A DNA stretch of 38,751 nt, from positions 1-38,751 of the forward strand of contig NZ_NVPT01000026.1 in assembly GCF_002802985.1 (NCBI RefSeq), read 5' to 3'. Positions 26,831 through 35,359 of the stretch are shown here, piece by piece. Each line of letters starts with the position of its first letter. The first letter of the stretch is position 1. The notes beneath the pieces were generated by a model that saw only the letters and a list, made by a program, of their open reading frames with translations, had not been told where the DNA came from and ran no database searches. Source of the DNA: Geodermatophilus chilensis. GTDB taxonomy: Bacteria; Actinomycetota; Actinomycetes; Mycobacteriales; Geodermatophilaceae. The translations under genes and the position numbers were made by a program.

Positions 26831-28666
26831 GTGCTCCTCGCTGCTGCCGAGACCCGCCCCGCCGGTGGGGCCGCCGTCGCCGAGGTCCTGCTCGCCTCGG
26901 CGCTCGGGCTGGGGCTGACCGTCGGCCTGCTCGGACTGGTCTGGCTGCACCGCACTCGCCGCACCGCCGTGCTCACCCTGGTCGGCACCCGGCTGGGCTC
27001 CCCGACCGGCGCCCCGCCGTGGGTGGCGCTGCCCACCGTCCTGACGACGGTCTCGCTGCTCACCGCACTGCTCGGCATGCTCTGGGACATCGCGCTGCAC
27101 ATCGGCGTCGGCCGCGACGAGGGCCCGCTGGCCAACCCGGCCCACTACCTCATCCTCTTCGGCCTCTTCGGCGTCTTCGCCGGGGGCGTGCTGGCCTGCG
27201 CCATGCCGCTGGGCGAGGAGCCCGGGCCCGCGTCGGTGCGCTTCGTCCGCGGCTGGCACGTGCCCGTGGGCGGCATCCTGCTCACGGCCGCCGGCGCCTA
27301 CGCGCTGCTCGGCTTCCCGCTCGACGACGTCTGGCACCGGCTCTTCGGCCAGGACGTGACCCTCTGGGGCCCCACCCACCTGATGCTCATCACCGGCGCC
27401 GGTCTGTCGCTGGTCGGCCTGCTGGTGCTCGAGCAGGAGGGGCACGGCAGCCCGTCGTCCGGCGACCGGGGGGCGGGCGGGCGCGCCCGGTTCCTGCGCC
27501 GGTCCACCGCGATGGGCGGGTTGCTGCTGGGCCTGTCGGTGTTCCAGGGGGAGTACGACTTCGACGTCCCGCAGTTCCGGCTGGCGCTCGAGCCGCTGAT
27601 GATCGCCGGGGCCGCCGGGCTGGCCCTGGTCGCCGCGCGGTTGTTCATCGGCCGCGGCGGCGCGCTGGCGGCGACCGTCTTCTTCCTCGCCGTCCGCGGG
27701 GTCATCGCGCTGCTGGTCGGCCCGGTGTTCGGCGAGGTGCTCCCGACCTTCCCGCTGTACCTGGGCTCGGCGCTCGTCGTCGAGCTGCTGGCGCTCCTGC
27801 TCCCGGTGGCCCGCCGGCCGGTCGCCTCCGGTGCCGCCGCCGGCCTCGCCGTCGGCACGGTCGGGCACGCCACCGAGGCGGCCTGGACCCGGGTCGTGCA
27901 GACCCTCTCGTGGGGCAGCGACGTTCTCGTCGAGGGCACGCTCATGGCCGTCACCGGCGGCGTCGCCGGCGGGCTGCTCGGCGCGCTGCTGGCCACCGGC
28001 CTGCGCCGCCGGCTGCCCCGCCCCGCCGTGGCGCGCACCGTGCTCGTCGGCGCGCTGGTCGCGATCGCCGCGGGGGTGGCCAACGGGCTCGTCGCCACCG
28101 TGCCCGACGACCTGTCGGCGACCCTCACCATCGACGAGGTCACCGCCGAGCCGCGGACGGCGCAGATCGGCGTCCGGCTCGACCCCGCCGCCTCGCTCGA
28201 CGACCCGTCGTGGGTGCAGATCACCTCCTGGCAGGGCGACGGCCTCCTCGTCACCCCGCTGCAGCGCACCGGTACGGGCGAGTACCGGACGACCGAGCCG
28301 GTGCCGCTGCACGGCAGCTGGAAGACCCTGCTGCGCGTCCACGACGGCCGGACGCTGACCGCCGTGCCGATCCACCTGCCCGAGGACGCCGCGATCCCCG
28401 CCGGGGAGATCCCTGCCGAGGACGGCGTGACGCGGCCGGCCGTCCCCGAGATCGAGATCCTCCAGCGGGAGCTCACCGACTCCGGCGGAGGCCTGTGGGT
28501 GGTCGCCAACCTGGTCGTGCTGGCCTGCACGCTGGCGCTCGTCGCGACGATCGGCTGGGGTGTGGGCCGGTACTCCCGCCGGGCCGCCGTCCGCGAGCCG
28601 CGTCCTCGCGCGCCGGCCGACGCGCCGGCCGGTCAGCGCCTCGCGACCACCGGGCGGCTCCGGTGA
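26831..28666 (+). CDS. Polytopic membrane protein with extracytoplasmic C-terminal domain, unknown function
   Basis: 611 residues. I count about 12 hydrophobic helices in the first 430 residues, several with conserved-looking polar residues (WDIALHIGVGRDEG, WGPTHLMLITGAG, GTVGHATEAAWTR). A domain of about 125 residues follows (TLTIDEVTAEPRTAQIGVRLDP ... SWQGDGLLVTPLQRTGTGEYR ... LRVHDGRTLTAVPIHLPED) that looks like a beta-sandwich outside the membrane, then a last helix (WVVANLVVLACTLALVATIGW) and a basic tail. GAGGGAGAGGGA precedes the GTG start. It heads a three-gene operon with GTGA overlaps. The scattered His and Asp in the helices could bind metal; that is speculation. Confidence 0.82.
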   Translation: MLLAAAETRPAGGAAVAEVLLASALGLGLTVGLLGLVWLHRTRRTAVLTLVGTRLGSPTGAPPWVALPTVLTTVSLLTALLGMLWDIALHIGVGRDEGPLANPAHYLILFGLFGVFAGGVLACAMPLGEEPGPASVRFVRGWHVPVGGILLTAAGAYALLGFPLDDVWHRLFGQDVTLWGPTHLMLITGAGLSLVGLLVLEQEGHGSPSSGDRGAGGRARFLRRSTAMGGLLLGLSVFQGEYDFDVPQFRLALEPLMIAGAAGLALVAARLFIGRGGALAATVFFLAVRGVIALLVGPVFGEVLPTFPLYLGSALVVELLALLLPVARRPVASGAAAGLAVGTVGHATEAAWTRVVQTLSWGSDVLVEGTLMAVTGGVAGGLLGALLATGLRRRLPRPAVARTVLVGALVAIAAGVANGLVATVPDDLSATLTIDEVTAEPRTAQIGVRLDPAASLDDPSWVQITSWQGDGLLVTPLQRTGTGEYRTTEPVPLHGSWKTLLRVHDGRTLTAVPIHLPEDAAIPAGEIPAEDGVTRPAVPEIEILQRELTDSGGGLWVVANLVVLACTLALVATIGWGVGRYSRRAAVREPRPRAPADAPAGQRLATTGRLR

Positions 28667-29049
28667 CCCGCCGCGCCCGGGCCGGCGCCGCGCTGGCGGT
28701 CGTGCTGCTCAGCGGCTGCGCGGGGACGGCGGCGGCGGAGGCGGGGAGCAGTGGTCCCGTCACCGGCGCGCCGGCCCCCGAGGGCATTGGACAGCGGATC
28801 GCGGTCACGGTCACCGACGGGCGGGTCAGCGGGGACACCGGCCGCGTGCCGGTGCCCCTGGGGGAGACGGTGACGCTGACGGTGACGAGCGACGTCGCCG
28901 ACCAGCTGCACCTGCACGGCTACGACCGCACCGCCCCGCTCGCTCCCGGCCGGCCGGCCGCGCTGACCTTCGCCGCCGACGTCCCCGGCGTCTTCGAGGC
29001 CGAGCTGCACGAGGCCGGCACCGTGCTGCTCGCCCTCCGGGTCGGGTGA
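28663..29049 (+). CDS. Lipoprotein with cupredoxin-like domain
   Basis: 128 residues. A short signal peptide (TRRARAGAALAVVLLSGC) ends in a lipobox with Cys at about residue 19, so the protein should be anchored outside the membrane. The mature part is a beta sandwich: IAVTVTDGRVSGDTGRVPVPLGETVTLTVTSDVADQLHLHGYD, then AALTFAADVPGVFEAELHEAGTVLLALRV. The LHLHGYD and ELH segments resemble cupredoxin-like domains, but there is no Cys or Met copper ligand, so type I copper is not expected. The GTG overlaps the previous stop, and its own stop overlaps the next GTG, so it is the middle gene of a tight operon. Confidence 0.85.
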   Translation: MTRRARAGAALAVVLLSGCAGTAAAEAGSSGPVTGAPAPEGIGQRIAVTVTDGRVSGDTGRVPVPLGETVTLTVTSDVADQLHLHGYDRTAPLAPGRPAALTFAADVPGVFEAELHEAGTVLLALRVG

Positions 29050-30350
29050 CGCGGCTCGCTCACGGCATCGGCTCCCGCACCGACCTGCCGATCCCGCTCG
29101 GGCTGGCGCTCTACGGCGCGGGCGCGGCGGTGCTGTTCGGCTTCGCCGTCCTGCTGCTGTTCTGGCGGCAGCCGCGCCTCGGGGGCCCGGGGTCCGGGCG
29201 GCCGCTGCCCGTCGCGCTCCAGCGCCTGGCCGACGCGACGGCGGTGCGCCGGGCGGCGCAGGCGGTGGCGCTGGCCCTCGCCGCGGTCGTGACGGTGGCG
29301 GCCTTCGCCGGGCCGGCCGACCCGGACCGCAACCTCGCCCCCTGGGTGCTGTACGTGACGTTCTGGGTCGGCCTGGTCCCGGCCAGCCTGCTGCTGGGGC
29401 CGGTCTGGCGGGTGGCCAACCCGCTGCGGCTGCTGCACGCCGGCCTGCGCCGGGTGCTGCCCCCGCCCCCGGCGGCGGGGCTGCTGCCGCGGCTCGGGCT
29501 GTGGCCGGCCGCGGTCTCCCTGGGGGTGTTCCTCTTCTTCGAGCTGGTGCTGCCCACGCGCGCCGAGCCGGCCGTCGTGGGCGGGTTCCTCGTCGGCTGG
29601 GCGGCCGTCCACCTGGCGCTGGCCGCGGTGTTCGGCGAGGACTGGTTCGCCCGTGGCGACGGCTTCGAGGTCTACAGCACCCTGGTGGCCCGGCTCTCCC
29701 CCTGGGGGCGGCGCGACGACGGCCGGCTCGTGCTGCGCGACCCGCTGGCCAATGCCGACGCGGTGCCGGAGACGCCGGGGCTGGCCGCGGTCGTCGTCGT
29801 CCTGCTGGGCTCGACGGGCTTCGACGGCCTCTCCCGCACGCCGTTCTGGCAGAGCGGGCCCGGGGCGGCGGAGGACGCGCTGTCGGGCACGGTCGGGTTG
29901 CTGGCGGTCGTCGCGCTGGTCGCCGTCCTCTACCTGGCCGGCACCCGCCTCTCGGGCCGGATGGCCGGGCAGCCGCCGGGCCCGCAGCCGCGCCGGTACG
30001 CCGGCACCGTGCTGCCCATCGCCCTGGGCTACACCGTCGCCCACTACACCAGCCTGCTGCTGCTCGACGGGCAGCGGACCTGGATCCTGGCGAGCAACCC
30101 GCTCGGGCGGGACGGCGTCGACCTCTTCGGCACCGCCGCCCACGTCGTCGACCTGACCGCGATCGGCCCCGACGCCATCGCCTGGGTGCAGGTCGGCGCG
30201 GTGGTGCTCGGCCACGTGCTGGGCGTGGTGCTCGCCCACGAGCGGGCGCTGCGCTCGGCGCCGCGGGCCCGAGCGTCGGACCAGCTGCCCCTGGTCACGG
30301 TGATGACGTTGCTGACCGTCGGCGGGCTGGGCCTGCTCTTCGGGTTCTAG
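29046..30350 (+). CDS. Polytopic membrane protein resembling proteins annotated as fenitrothion hydrolase
   Basis: 434 residues with about ten hydrophobic segments. The N-terminus (RLAHGIGSRTDLPIPLGLALYGAG) is the AHGxxxRxDLPxP pattern that I recall from actinobacterial membrane proteins labelled fenitrothion hydrolase-like in databases, after a Burkholderia membrane enzyme; that label is from memory and does not establish activity. Other notable segments are NPLRLLHAGLRRVLPPPP, FGEDWFARGDGFEVYSTLVARLSPWG and YTVAHYTSLLLLDGQRTW. The GTG overlaps the lipoprotein stop. Together with the preceding two genes it probably forms an envelope complex under the MerR-type regulator. Confidence 0.8.
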   Translation: MTRLAHGIGSRTDLPIPLGLALYGAGAAVLFGFAVLLLFWRQPRLGGPGSGRPLPVALQRLADATAVRRAAQAVALALAAVVTVAAFAGPADPDRNLAPWVLYVTFWVGLVPASLLLGPVWRVANPLRLLHAGLRRVLPPPPAAGLLPRLGLWPAAVSLGVFLFFELVLPTRAEPAVVGGFLVGWAAVHLALAAVFGEDWFARGDGFEVYSTLVARLSPWGRRDDGRLVLRDPLANADAVPETPGLAAVVVVLLGSTGFDGLSRTPFWQSGPGAAEDALSGTVGLLAVVALVAVLYLAGTRLSGRMAGQPPGPQPRRYAGTVLPIALGYTVAHYTSLLLLDGQRTWILASNPLGRDGVDLFGTAAHVVDLTAIGPDAIAWVQVGAVVLGHVLGVVLAHERALRSAPRARASDQLPLVTVMTLLTVGGLGLLFGF

Positions 30351-30367
30351 AGGAGTAGGACGGCCGC

Positions 30368-30721
30368 ATGCCGACATACCGCGTGCACCAGGCCGGCGTC
30401 CGTACGGCCAGGCAGCTGATCGACGACGGGCGCTTCGACGACCGCACCGAGTGGTCCCACGCCGCGCCGGACGCCGCGGCCGCCAACCGGGTCATCGACG
30501 AGGAGGGCTTCGAGGCCTTCGCCGCGTGGCACCTGGCCGAGGACCCCGACGCCTCGGAGGGGACCAAGGGTCGGTACGCCTTCCCCTTCGGTGACTTCCG
30601 GACGGTCAACCGCGCCGCGCTCATCCACGCCAAGCAGCGGGCCAGTCAGAACGACCACGACGCGATCGAGGAGGCGGCCGACGACCTCCTCCAGCGGCTC
30701 GACCGGAGACGCGGGTCGTAG
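30368..30721 (+). CDS. Small conserved-looking hypothetical protein
   Basis: 117 soluble residues, starting PTYRVHQAGVRTARQLIDDG. The C-terminal half (GRYAFPFGDFRTVNRAALIHAKQRASQN, then a helical EEAADDLLQRLD) has a short pattern of the type seen in small proteins of unknown function, but I cannot name a family. GAGGAGTAGGA at about 30350-30360 is a good ribosome-binding site. It begins 18 nt after the membrane operon, so it may be its fourth gene. Third positions are G/C-rich as expected for a real gene. Confidence 0.7.
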   Translation: MPTYRVHQAGVRTARQLIDDGRFDDRTEWSHAAPDAAAANRVIDEEGFEAFAAWHLAEDPDASEGTKGRYAFPFGDFRTVNRAALIHAKQRASQNDHDAIEEAADDLLQRLDRRRGS

Positions 30722-30790
30722 CCACCGTCCAACCCGACGGGTCACCGGCACGGCGGGGTCCGCCGAGCGGCTTTCGTGGCATCCGGCGCC

Positions 30791-30796
30791 TAGGCT
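30791..30796 (+). promoter_or_regulatory. -10 element (TAGGCT) of leaderless pafA
   Basis: TAGGCT, CGGTGC, then GTG at 30803: 6-nt spacing. The block GCCTAGGCTCGGTGCGTG closely matches the mshC promoter at 7827-7841. Confidence 0.6.
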
Positions 30797-30802
30797 CGGT
30801 GC

Positions 30803-32161
30803 GTGGAGCGACGGATCTTCGGCATCGAGACCGAGTACGGCGTGACGTGCACCTTCCGCGGGCAGCGGCGGCTGTCGCCGGACGAGGTGGCCCGCTACCT
30901 GTTCCGCCGCGTGGTGTCGTGGGGGCGCAGCTCCAACGTCTTCCTGCGCAACGGCTCGCGGCTGTACCTGGACGTGGGCAGCCACCCCGAGTACGCGACC
31001 GCCGAGTGCGACGACCTCACCGAGCTGGTCGTCCACGACAAGGCCGGCGAGCGGATCCTCGAGGGGCTGCTGGTCGACGCCGAGCAGCGGCTGGCCGAGG
31101 AGGGCGTCACCGGCGACATCTACCTGTTCAAGAACAACACCGACTCGGCCGGCAACAGCTACGGCTGCCACGAGAACTACCTGGTGGGCCGGCACGGGGA
31201 GTTCAGCCGGCTGGCCGACGTGCTGATCCCGTTCCTGGTCAGCCGGCAGATCGTCGTCGGCGCGGGCAAGGTGCTGCAGACCCCGCGCGGGGCGATCTAC
31301 TGCGTCAGCCAGCGCGCCGAGCACATCTGGGAGGGCGTCTCCTCGGCGACCACCCGCTCGCGGCCGATCATCAACACCCGCGACGAGCCGCACGCCGACG
31401 CCGAGCGCTACCGGCGGCTGCACGTGATCGTCGGCGACTCGAACATGAACGAGACGACGACGCTGCTCAAGGTCGCCGTCACCGACCTGGTGCTGCGGAT
31501 GATCGAGGCCGGGGTGCCGATCCGGGACATGAGCCTGGAGAACCCGATCCGCGCCATCCGCGAGATCAGCCACGACATGACCGGACGGCGCAAGGTGCGG
31601 CTGGCCAACGGCAAGGAGATGTCGGCGCTGGAGATCCAGTCCGAGTACCACTCCCGGGCCGCGGAGTTCGTCGACCGCGAGGGCTTCGGCCCGGTGCACC
31701 GGCAGATGCTCGAGCTGTGGGGCCGGGTGCTCAAGGCCGTCGACACCGGCGACCTCTCGCTGATCGACCGCGAGGTCGACTGGGCCACCAAGTACCAGCT
31801 CATCGAGCGCTACCGGGCCAAGCGCGGCCTGCCCATGAGCTCCCCGCGGGTCGCCCAGATGGACCTCGCCTACCACGACATCAGCCGCACGAGGGGCCTG
31901 TACTACCTGCTCGAGCGCAACAACCAGGTCGACCGGGTGGCCCACGAGCCGCGGGTGTTCGAGGCCAAGAACGTGCCCCCGCAGACCACCCGCGCCCGGT
32001 TGCGCGGCGAGTTCATCCGCCGGGCGCAGGAGAAGCGCCGCGACTTCACCGTCGACTGGGTGCACCTCAAGCTCAACGACCAGGCCCAGCGCACCGTGCT
32101 GTGCAAGGACCCCTTCAAGGCCGTCGACGAGCGCGTGGACAAGCTCATCGCGTCGATGTGA
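30803..32161 (+). CDS. pafA: Pup--protein ligase PafA
   Basis: 452-residue ligase that phosphorylates the C-terminal Glu of Pup with ATP and joins it to a substrate lysine. The nucleotide-binding N-terminus is [33 protein letters not shown] holds the catalytic Asp (about 57). [19 protein letters not shown] and [21 protein letters not shown] are shared almost word for word with Dop at 21391, and no Dop loop is present, which separates ligase from depupylase. The C-terminal domain ([22 protein letters not shown]) binds Pup. The gene is 5.1 kb from prcA and has its own leaderless promoter. Confidence 0.97.
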   Translation: MERRIFGIETEYGVTCTFRGQRRLSPDEVARYLFRRVVSWGRSSNVFLRNGSRLYLDVGSHPEYATAECDDLTELVVHDKAGERILEGLLVDAEQRLAEEGVTGDIYLFKNNTDSAGNSYGCHENYLVGRHGEFSRLADVLIPFLVSRQIVVGAGKVLQTPRGAIYCVSQRAEHIWEGVSSATTRSRPIINTRDEPHADAERYRRLHVIVGDSNMNETTTLLKVAVTDLVLRMIEAGVPIRDMSLENPIRAIREISHDMTGRRKVRLANGKEMSALEIQSEYHSRAAEFVDREGFGPVHRQMLELWGRVLKAVDTGDLSLIDREVDWATKYQLIERYRAKRGLPMSSPRVAQMDLAYHDISRTRGLYYLLERNNQVDRVAHEPRVFEAKNVPPQTTRARLRGEFIRRAQEKRRDFTVDWVHLKLNDQAQRTVLCKDPFKAVDERVDKLIASM

Positions 32162-32232
32162 CGTGCCCGAGTGGGCCCCGGAGGGGTCCGCGAAGGGTGC
32201 GTCGGTGGGGCTCCGCGCAGCTTGGTACGGCA

Positions 32233-32302
32233 CCTGGCCGCGGTGCGGTCCGGTGGGACCGCAGTGTCCTGGCCGCGGTGCGGTCCGGTGGGATCGCGAC
32301 GT
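32233..32302 (+). repeat. 35-bp tandem repeat, two copies, downstream of pafA
   Basis: CCTGGCCGCGGTGCGGTCCG and the following bases recur at 32233 and 32268 with a period of 35 bp and few mismatches. They lie in the 164-bp gap between pafA and the SDR gene. Confidence 0.7.
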
Positions 32303-32325
32303 TCCCGGAGGGCAGACTCGGCCTC

Positions 32326-33067
32326 GTGGGGACGGCGCTGGTCACGGGTCAGCAGGCGGGCGGGCATCGGCTCCGCCGTCGCCCGGCGACTGCTCGCCCG
32401 CGGCGACCGGGTGGTGGTGCACTCCTGGACGCCGCACGACGCCGGACAGCCGTGGGGCGCCGACGACCTGGACGCCGTCCTCGCGGAACTGGGCTCGCCG
32501 CCGCACGTCGCCGCGGACCTCGCCGAGCCCGACGCCGCGGCCGCGCTGGTCGCCCGCGCCCGGGAGGCCGTCGGGCCGCTGTCCACCCTCGTGGTCAACC
32601 ACGCCCGCAGCGCCCTGGGCCGGCTCGACGAGGTCACCGCCGCCGACCTGGACCTGTGCTTCGCCGTCAACGCGCGGGCCGGCGTGCTGCTCACCCAGGC
32701 GTTCGCCGCCCAGTACGAGCCGTCGTCCGGCCCGGGGTCGGTGGTGCTGTTCACCTCGGGACAGCACCGCGCCCCGATGGCCCGGGAGATCCCCTACGCG
32801 CTCAGCAAGGGCGCGATCCAGCAGATCACGGCGACCCTCGCCGCCGCGGTCGCCGACCGTGACATCACCGTCAACTGCGTCAACCCCGGCCTGACCGACA
32901 CCGGCTGGGCCGACCCCGACGAGACCGAGGGCGTGGCCGCGGCCATGCCGCGCGGGCGGTGGAACAGTCCGGAGGAGGCCGCCGGCGTCGTCGCCTGGCT
33001 CACCGGGCCGGACGCCCGGTCGGTGACCGGCGCGACCATCGACGCCGAGGGCGGCTTCCGCCGCTGA
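32326..33067 (+). pseudogene. Short-chain dehydrogenase/reductase (SDR), frameshifted in the cofactor-binding motif
   Basis: The product would start GTG at 32326 as VGTALVTG and then change frame: bases read GGT-CAGCAGG where GGTGCCAGCAGG is expected. Restoring two bases near 32349-32350 gives TGASRRAGIGSAVARRLLARGD, the SDR TGxxxGIG nucleotide motif. Downstream everything is intact: LVVNHARS, FTSGQ, the catalytic YALSKGA (Tyr-x-x-x-Lys) and NCVNPGLTDTG, ending GATIDAEGGFRR. As written, no frame joins the Rossmann start to the rest. It is either a recent pseudogene or an assembly error; a weak CAGACT -10 lies at 32313. Confidence 0.75.
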
Positions 33068-33123
33068 GCCACCGGCTCCCCGCACAGTGACCCGCGAGGG
33101 TCCGGCGTGCGGCGCGTCCCCGT

Positions 33124-33177
33124 CGAGTGCGACGGACCCGTGGCCATCCCGCGCTGACCACCACGAGTTCGTCGCAC
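33124..33177. repeat. Class 2 palindrome (copy C)
   Basis: The left arm (CGAGTGCGACGGACCCGTGG from 33124) and right arm (CCACGAGTTCGTCGCACC, ending 33178) pair imperfectly around CCCGCGCTGAC. It shares the GAGTGCGAC and CGTGG blocks with 6466-6522. It lies between the convergent SDR and DUF3866 genes. Confidence 0.6.
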
Positions 33178-33207
33178 CCGGCGCGGCCGGGGGGAACGAC
33201 CGGGTGC

Positions 33208-34320
33208 TCAGGCCTCGTCGTCGGGGAGGGGCACCTGCAGCGCGGCGTAACGGCCGGCGGCCGCCGCGGCGAGGAAGTAGGCGCGCTCCTCCGGCCAGCC
33301 GCGGCCCATCGTCGACAGCGGCACGGGGGACAGACCGAGGGCCTCCTCGAGGCCGTCGACGTCCATCCACACCACCCGGTTGCGCTCCGGTTGGCCGGCG
33401 AGGTCCTCCTCGACCTGGCTGCCCAGCTCCGAGCCCAGCCCGCGCGGCGCCACCAGCGTCACCCCGCCCAGCGCCACCCGGCCGAACGCGGTCAGCGAGT
33501 GGTGCGAGACGCCGCGGTGCCGCGGCCGCGGATCGGCGTCGGAGATGCGTAGCGCCCCGACCGGTTCCCCGCCGAGCACGGTGACCGCGTTGCACGCCTC
33601 GCCGGCGGCCACCCCGGAGAAGCCCCACGGCGTCCCGGTGCCGAGGTTGCCCGGCCCCTGGCTGACGATCGCCACGTCGGCGCCGAGCACGTGCTTCGCG
33701 GCCAGCAGCCCGGTGTGCAGGGTGACCGCCTCCAGGTCGCCGCCGAACGCCTGGCCCACGGTGACGACGCCGGCCAGCGAGGGCGCCAGCGCCGACAGCG
33801 TGCGGGAGAACCCGGCGACCAGGGCGCCGCCGTCGGTCATGACGTAGGCGACCCGCAGGTCCGGGTCGGTGGCCAGCACGCCGATCAGCGCGGCCGGCAG
33901 CGCCGAGTGCAGGTCGGCGACGACGACCGGCATCGCGGCGAGGTCCTCGGCGTCGGCGATGGTGCGGTGGTGCTCGGTGTACTGCTCGTCGACGCCCTGC
34001 ACGCTCACCTGCAGCGGCGTGTACCGCGCCTTGACCAGGTGGCCGGGGCCGGTGGGGTCCGGCGGCAGCCGGTCGGGGACGGCGACGACCAGCGCGTAGC
34101 CGCCGGTGCCCAGGCCCTGCGCCCAGGCGGTGGTGTTGAGCAGCACGGTGTCGCCGGCCTCCGGGACGCCGACCAGCGAGGGGTGCGCCAGCGCGCGCAC
34201 CTCGCCGTCGCCGTCGACCGCGGCGGTGAGCTCCTGGGCGTCCCGCCAGGCGCGCCCGAGGGCGGTCACCGTGCCGCGTCGCCACCGGATCCGTTGCTGC
34301 GTCGACTCGCGTTCCCCCAC
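33208..34320 (-). CDS. DUF3866 family protein
   Basis: 370-residue conserved actinobacterial protein of unknown function. Features: RWRRGTVTALGRAW at the N-terminus, NTTAWAQGLGTGGYALVV, VVVADLHSALPAALIGVLAT, a GQAFGGDLEAVTLHTGLLAAKHVLGADVAIVSQGPGNLGTGTPWGFSGVAAGE segment with many small residues, and HRGVSHHSLTAFG. No catalytic signature is known. The GTG at 34320 follows TAGCCT by 6 nt on that strand, so it is leaderless. It is divergent from pafB with only 55 bp between start codons, so the two promoters overlap. Confidence 0.87.
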   Translation of the reverse strand: MGERESTQQRIRWRRGTVTALGRAWRDAQELTAAVDGDGEVRALAHPSLVGVPEAGDTVLLNTTAWAQGLGTGGYALVVAVPDRLPPDPTGPGHLVKARYTPLQVSVQGVDEQYTEHHRTIADAEDLAAMPVVVADLHSALPAALIGVLATDPDLRVAYVMTDGGALVAGFSRTLSALAPSLAGVVTVGQAFGGDLEAVTLHTGLLAAKHVLGADVAIVSQGPGNLGTGTPWGFSGVAAGEACNAVTVLGGEPVGALRISDADPRPRHRGVSHHSLTAFGRVALGGVTLVAPRGLGSELGSQVEEDLAGQPERNRVVWMDVDGLEEALGLSPVPLSTMGRGWPEERAYFLAAAAAGRYAALQVPLPDDEA

Positions 34321-34326
34321 CCGGGC

Positions 34327-34332
34327 AGGCTA
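34327..34332 (-). promoter_or_regulatory. -10 element (TAGCCT) of leaderless DUF3866 gene
   Basis: Minus-strand TAGCCT, 6-nt spacer, GTG at 34320. The facing pafB -10 begins only 31 bp away. Confidence 0.55.
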
Positions 34333-34363
34333 GCCAGCGCGCTCGCGCGGTGCTGATCGTGAC

Positions 34364-34369
34364 TAGCCT
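34364..34369 (+). promoter_or_regulatory. -10 element (TAGCCT) of leaderless pafB
   Basis: TAGCCT, GGGGCC, GTG at 34376: 6-nt leaderless spacing, same hexamer as the opposing DUF3866 promoter. Confidence 0.6.
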
Positions 34370-34375
34370 GGGGCC

Positions 34376-35359
34376 GTGGCGGCGAAGCGGGCGGAGCGGC
34401 TGGTGAACCTGGTCATCGCCCTGCTCGGCACCCGCCAGTACGTGACGGCGGCGAAGATCCGGGCCACCGTGCCCGGCTACGAGCCCGACGACGGCACCGC
34501 CCGCGCCGACGAGGCGTTCAAGCGGATGTTCGAGCGGGACAAGGCCGAGCTGCGCGAGATGGGCGTGCCGCTGGAGACCGGCCGCACCAGCGTCTTCGAC
34601 ACCGAGGACGGCTACCGCATCGCCCGCGCCGACTACGAGCTGCCCGAGATCACACTCACCGGCGAGGAGGCCGCGGCGGTGGGTCTGGCGCTGCGGCTGT
34701 GGGAGTCCGCGCAGCTGGCCGGCGCCGCACAGAGCGCGCTGGTCAAGCTCAAGGCCGCCGGGGTGGACGTCGACACCTCCCGGGCGATCCCGCTGCGCCC
34801 GCGGCTGGACTCCGACGAGCCGGCCTTCGAGCCCTGCTACGCCGCGGCGCGCGACCGCCGGGTGCTGACCTTCGACTACCGCCGTCCCGACGAGGACGCC
34901 CCCGCCCGCCGCCACGTGCAGCCGTGGGGCGTCGTCGCCTGGCACGGCCGCTGGTACCTTGGCGGGCTCGACCTCGACCGGCAGGCGCCGCGCGTCTTCC
35001 GGCTCTCCCGCGTCGTCGGCACGCCCAGGGCGACCGGCCCGGCCGGGGCCTTCGAGCCGCCGGAGGACGTCGACCTGTCGGTGATGGTCGCCGGGCAGGC
35101 CCGGGGCGAGGAGCAGCTCGTCGTGGTGCGGGCCCGGCCCGGCACCGCCGTGGGGCTGCGCCGGCACGCCGTCCCGCTCGGCCCGGCCGAGGACGGGGAC
35201 GACCGGCTGGAGCTGCGCACCACCGAGCCGATGCGGCTGGCGGGCGAGATCGCCTCCTACGGCGCCGACGTCGTCGTCGAGGCCCCGGCCGCGGTGCGGG
35301 CGGCGGTCGTCGAGCGGCTGACCCGGCTCGCCGCGATGGCACCGGGGGAGACGGCGTGA
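34376..35359 (+). CDS. pafB: WYL-domain transcriptional regulator PafB
   Basis: 327 residues: an N-terminal winged helix (RAERLVNLVIALLGTRQYVTAAKIRATVPGY, about 4-60, then FERDKAELREMGVPLE), and the WYL domain (RRVLTFDYRRPDEDAPARRHVQPWGVVAWHGRWYLGGLD, about 160-200) that contains the WYL tripeptide and ligand-binding Arg/Tyr. A C-terminal WCX-like extension follows. In mycobacteria PafB and PafC together activate the LexA-independent DNA-damage response, and the proteasome helps to turn it off. The stop overlaps pafC as GTGA, implying equal synthesis of the two. Confidence 0.95.
   Translation: MAAKRAERLVNLVIALLGTRQYVTAAKIRATVPGYEPDDGTARADEAFKRMFERDKAELREMGVPLETGRTSVFDTEDGYRIARADYELPEITLTGEEAAAVGLALRLWESAQLAGAAQSALVKLKAAGVDVDTSRAIPLRPRLDSDEPAFEPCYAAARDRRVLTFDYRRPDEDAPARRHVQPWGVVAWHGRWYLGGLDLDRQAPRVFRLSRVVGTPRATGPAGAFEPPEDVDLSVMVAGQARGEEQLVVVRARPGTAVGLRRHAVPLGPAEDGDDRLELRTTEPMRLAGEIASYGADVVVEAPAAVRAAVVERLTRLAAMAPGETA

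Noticed and set aside
30722-30790. Terminator or small RNA between the 117-residue gene and pafA
   Set aside because: Only weak GC-rich self-complementarity is present; nothing beyond the pafA -10 could be supported.
32171-32325. Alternative start of the SDR gene at 32171
   Set aside because: This frame yields an Arg/Ser-rich stretch through the tandem repeat with no Rossmann motif. The real N-terminus is in another frame from 32326.
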